Shown here: positions 63,201 to 64,000 of the stretch, in pieces | Layout of the letters: each line of letters begins with the position of its first letter | Numbering within the stretch: position 1 is the first letter of the stretch | Source: Blastomussa wellsi | Lineage: Eukaryota > Cnidaria > Anthozoa > Scleractinia > Plerogyridae | Direction of reading: 5' to 3' | Assembly (NCBI GenBank): GCA_947652115.1 | Contig: OX393566.1 | Location: 26,487,927 to 26,551,926, forward strand | Length of the DNA stretch: 64,000 nt | Notes under the pieces: model-generated | Seen by the model: only the letters and a program-made list of their open reading frames with translations | What the model was told of the DNA's origin: nothing | The model's database searches: none | Made by a program: the position numbers and the translations under genes

Positions 63201-63817
63201 ATTACTCCCGTGACAAGGAGTACTATTCAAAGGATCGTCATCGAGATTACTATAGCAGTAGTGGATATCGCTCTCGATCCAACACACCACCCCGTGAGTA
63301 TTACACATTGCCTCCAGTTGGTGTATTAAATCTCATACTAGCAGTCAATCTTGCAGAAAAGCAAAATGCATAATACATGTATTTTTGAATCTCTTTTACT
63401 TACATAAAAGAGAACAACTTTTAAACTATTGATGTTTCAAGTAGGATGTTGTTTCAGTCATTTCACTTGTATCTGGGTTCAAGCCCTGGTTATGGTCATT
63501 CTGTGGCCTCCTTAGGCAATTTACTCTCACAGTGTCCCTGTACATCCAGGAGCGTAAATTTTAAATGGGTACCAGCAAATTGTTTGGGTTATTGAACACA
63601 ATGTTGTGGGAAACCTGTGGTTGACTCTCATCTCATCTGCAGAGACTAACAGGATATTTACATTCAGTGGTGTGGTCGTGCTATGATCATTCATAGCTAC
63701 TGTCTGTTATGTTAGTGCTACAGAGCCATAAATCCATGTTAAAGACTTTCTTACTTGTTTAGTTTACGTGTATTTCTCCTGATTTGTTGCTTTTGTCCCC
63801 TTTCAGGTCGTTACTGA
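57255..63817 (+). CDS. TRA2: Transformer-2 splicing factor
   Basis: Eight exons: 57255-57293, 59425-59732, 59891-59942, 60044-60172, 61560-61619, 62908-63023, 63169-63293, 63807-63817; 279 residues (human TRA2B 288). TRA2 is a nuclear SR-like protein that binds GAA-rich exonic enhancers. RS1 domain (about 30-120) is a long SR/RR run in exon 2. The RRM (about 135-205) has RNP2 LGIFGL and RNP1 RGFGFVYY. The TRA2-specific linker [14 protein letters not shown] follows. RS2 is weak ([29 protein letters not shown]). The final exon adds only RRY and stop. Exon 2 ends at a weak donor (GTTCAT). Intron 1 carries a 1.2-kb inverted-repeat element, intron 4 a SINE, intron 5 a foldback element. A 3' UTR continues beyond the stop. 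Confidence 0.97.
57982..59141. mobile_element. Inverted-repeat element of the GACACTAA family, copy 2 (TRA2 intron 1)
   Basis: Ends CTCGACACTAAC and GTTAGTGTCTAG are near mirrors, and CACTAGCCCAC / CTAGCCCACC blocks occur at both ends. The interior (58545-58640) has the GTCGCC / GTGACTAAA repeat also seen near 50412-50580, so it may be nested. No complete transposase frame is seen. Confidence 0.6.
60851..61130 (+). mobile_element. tRNA-derived SINE, copy 2 (TRA2 intron 4)
   Basis: The best-preserved copy. A-box-like AGTGGCCTAACGGTTAGTGC, B box GGTTCGAGTCC (60906-60916), then the shared core TTCTTGGGCAAGACACTTTA, GGTACCGGCGAATTTACTGC and ATCCCATCCAGGGGGGAGTA. It has no acceptor stem, so it is not a tRNA gene. 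Confidence 0.9.
61921..62728. mobile_element. Foldback element with about 110-bp arms (TRA2 intron 5)
   Basis: Ends TTCAGATTA and TAATCTGAA are exact mirrors. The arms continue as AAATTGGGTACTATGTTGCG...CTTCAAAACAAAGTTCCCAAC against GTTGGGAACTTTGTTTTGAAG...CAACGTAGTACCCAATTTCC. The open frame 61889-62236 lies across the left arm and is not a gene. Confidence 0.82.
63466..63662 (+). mobile_element. Diverged SINE, copy 3 (TRA2 intron 7)
   Basis: GGGTTCAAGCCCTGG, CAATTTACTCTCACAGTGTC, AAATGGGTACCAGCAAATTG and GACTCTCATCTCATC align in order with copies 1 and 2 but with many changes and deletions. The A-box head is lost. Confidence 0.65.
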
Positions 63818-64000
63818 TATCAAACGAGATGTTTGGTACTATTTAAACAAGGCGTATCTGAGTGTAGGCCATCACTAGAACACTAGATTAAAGATGGGTG
63901 TAAGATAGTTCCTCAGATGGTTTCTATTTCCTTGGAGATGGAAAATAGCGTTTTGTTTAGAAAGTGTCTGTGCATGTCATCCCCTCAGTTTTAAATATGA

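Overview
The window is eukaryotic and almost certainly animal. It is AT-rich, and its genes are split into many small exons with canonical GT-AG borders and ancient intron phases. The intergenic DNA is packed with foldback/MITE-type repeats, tRNA-derived SINEs and retroelements. The gene set (CHPF, K2P channel, MTHFS, SWEET, PAXX, TRA2) and the repeat style fit an anthozoan cnidarian (coral or anemone). That placement is inferred; nothing here names the species. All gene models were spliced by hand: every junction was checked for GT/AG and for phase.

Layout: (1) 1-11908, minus strand: a chondroitin polymerizing factor (CHPF/CHPF2-type) gene whose 3' end runs off the left edge. Its first intron holds a complete tyrosine-recombinase retrotransposon (6037-10550), itself inserted in a small TTAA-flanked inverted-repeat element (5937-10701). 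(2) 14489-21942, minus: a 12-exon gene for an unnamed seven-helix membrane protein of 582 residues. (3) 22307-24571: a Mutator-like DNA transposon with 11-bp target duplications, broken by a second foldback element that contains a 200-N assembly gap. (4) 24572-30366: no gene seen; it contains a tandem array whose unit looks like half a tRNA. (5) 30367-31857, minus: a two-pore potassium channel. (6) 34095-35882, minus: a small five-exon secreted cysteine-rich protein (VWC-like). (7) 36891-41173, minus, and 41382-45041, plus: MTHFS and SWEET1, head to head across about 0.2 kb. (8) 46371-50197, minus: a zinc-finger gene built from an internally duplicated two-exon module. (9) 51285-56828, minus, and 57255-63817, plus: PAXX (a non-homologous end-joining factor) and transformer-2, head to head across about 0.4 kb.

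The genes serve unrelated processes: glycosaminoglycan synthesis, potassium leak current, one-carbon metabolism, sugar transport, DNA repair and splicing. I see no operon-like system. The two divergent pairs probably share promoters. The most unusual items are the nested mobile elements, the half-tRNA array, the orphan seven-helix protein with a possible 27-nt stop-creating cassette, the small VWC-like protein, and the zinc-finger gene whose first visible exon must be spliced to something not found and is phase-compatible with PAXX exon 7.
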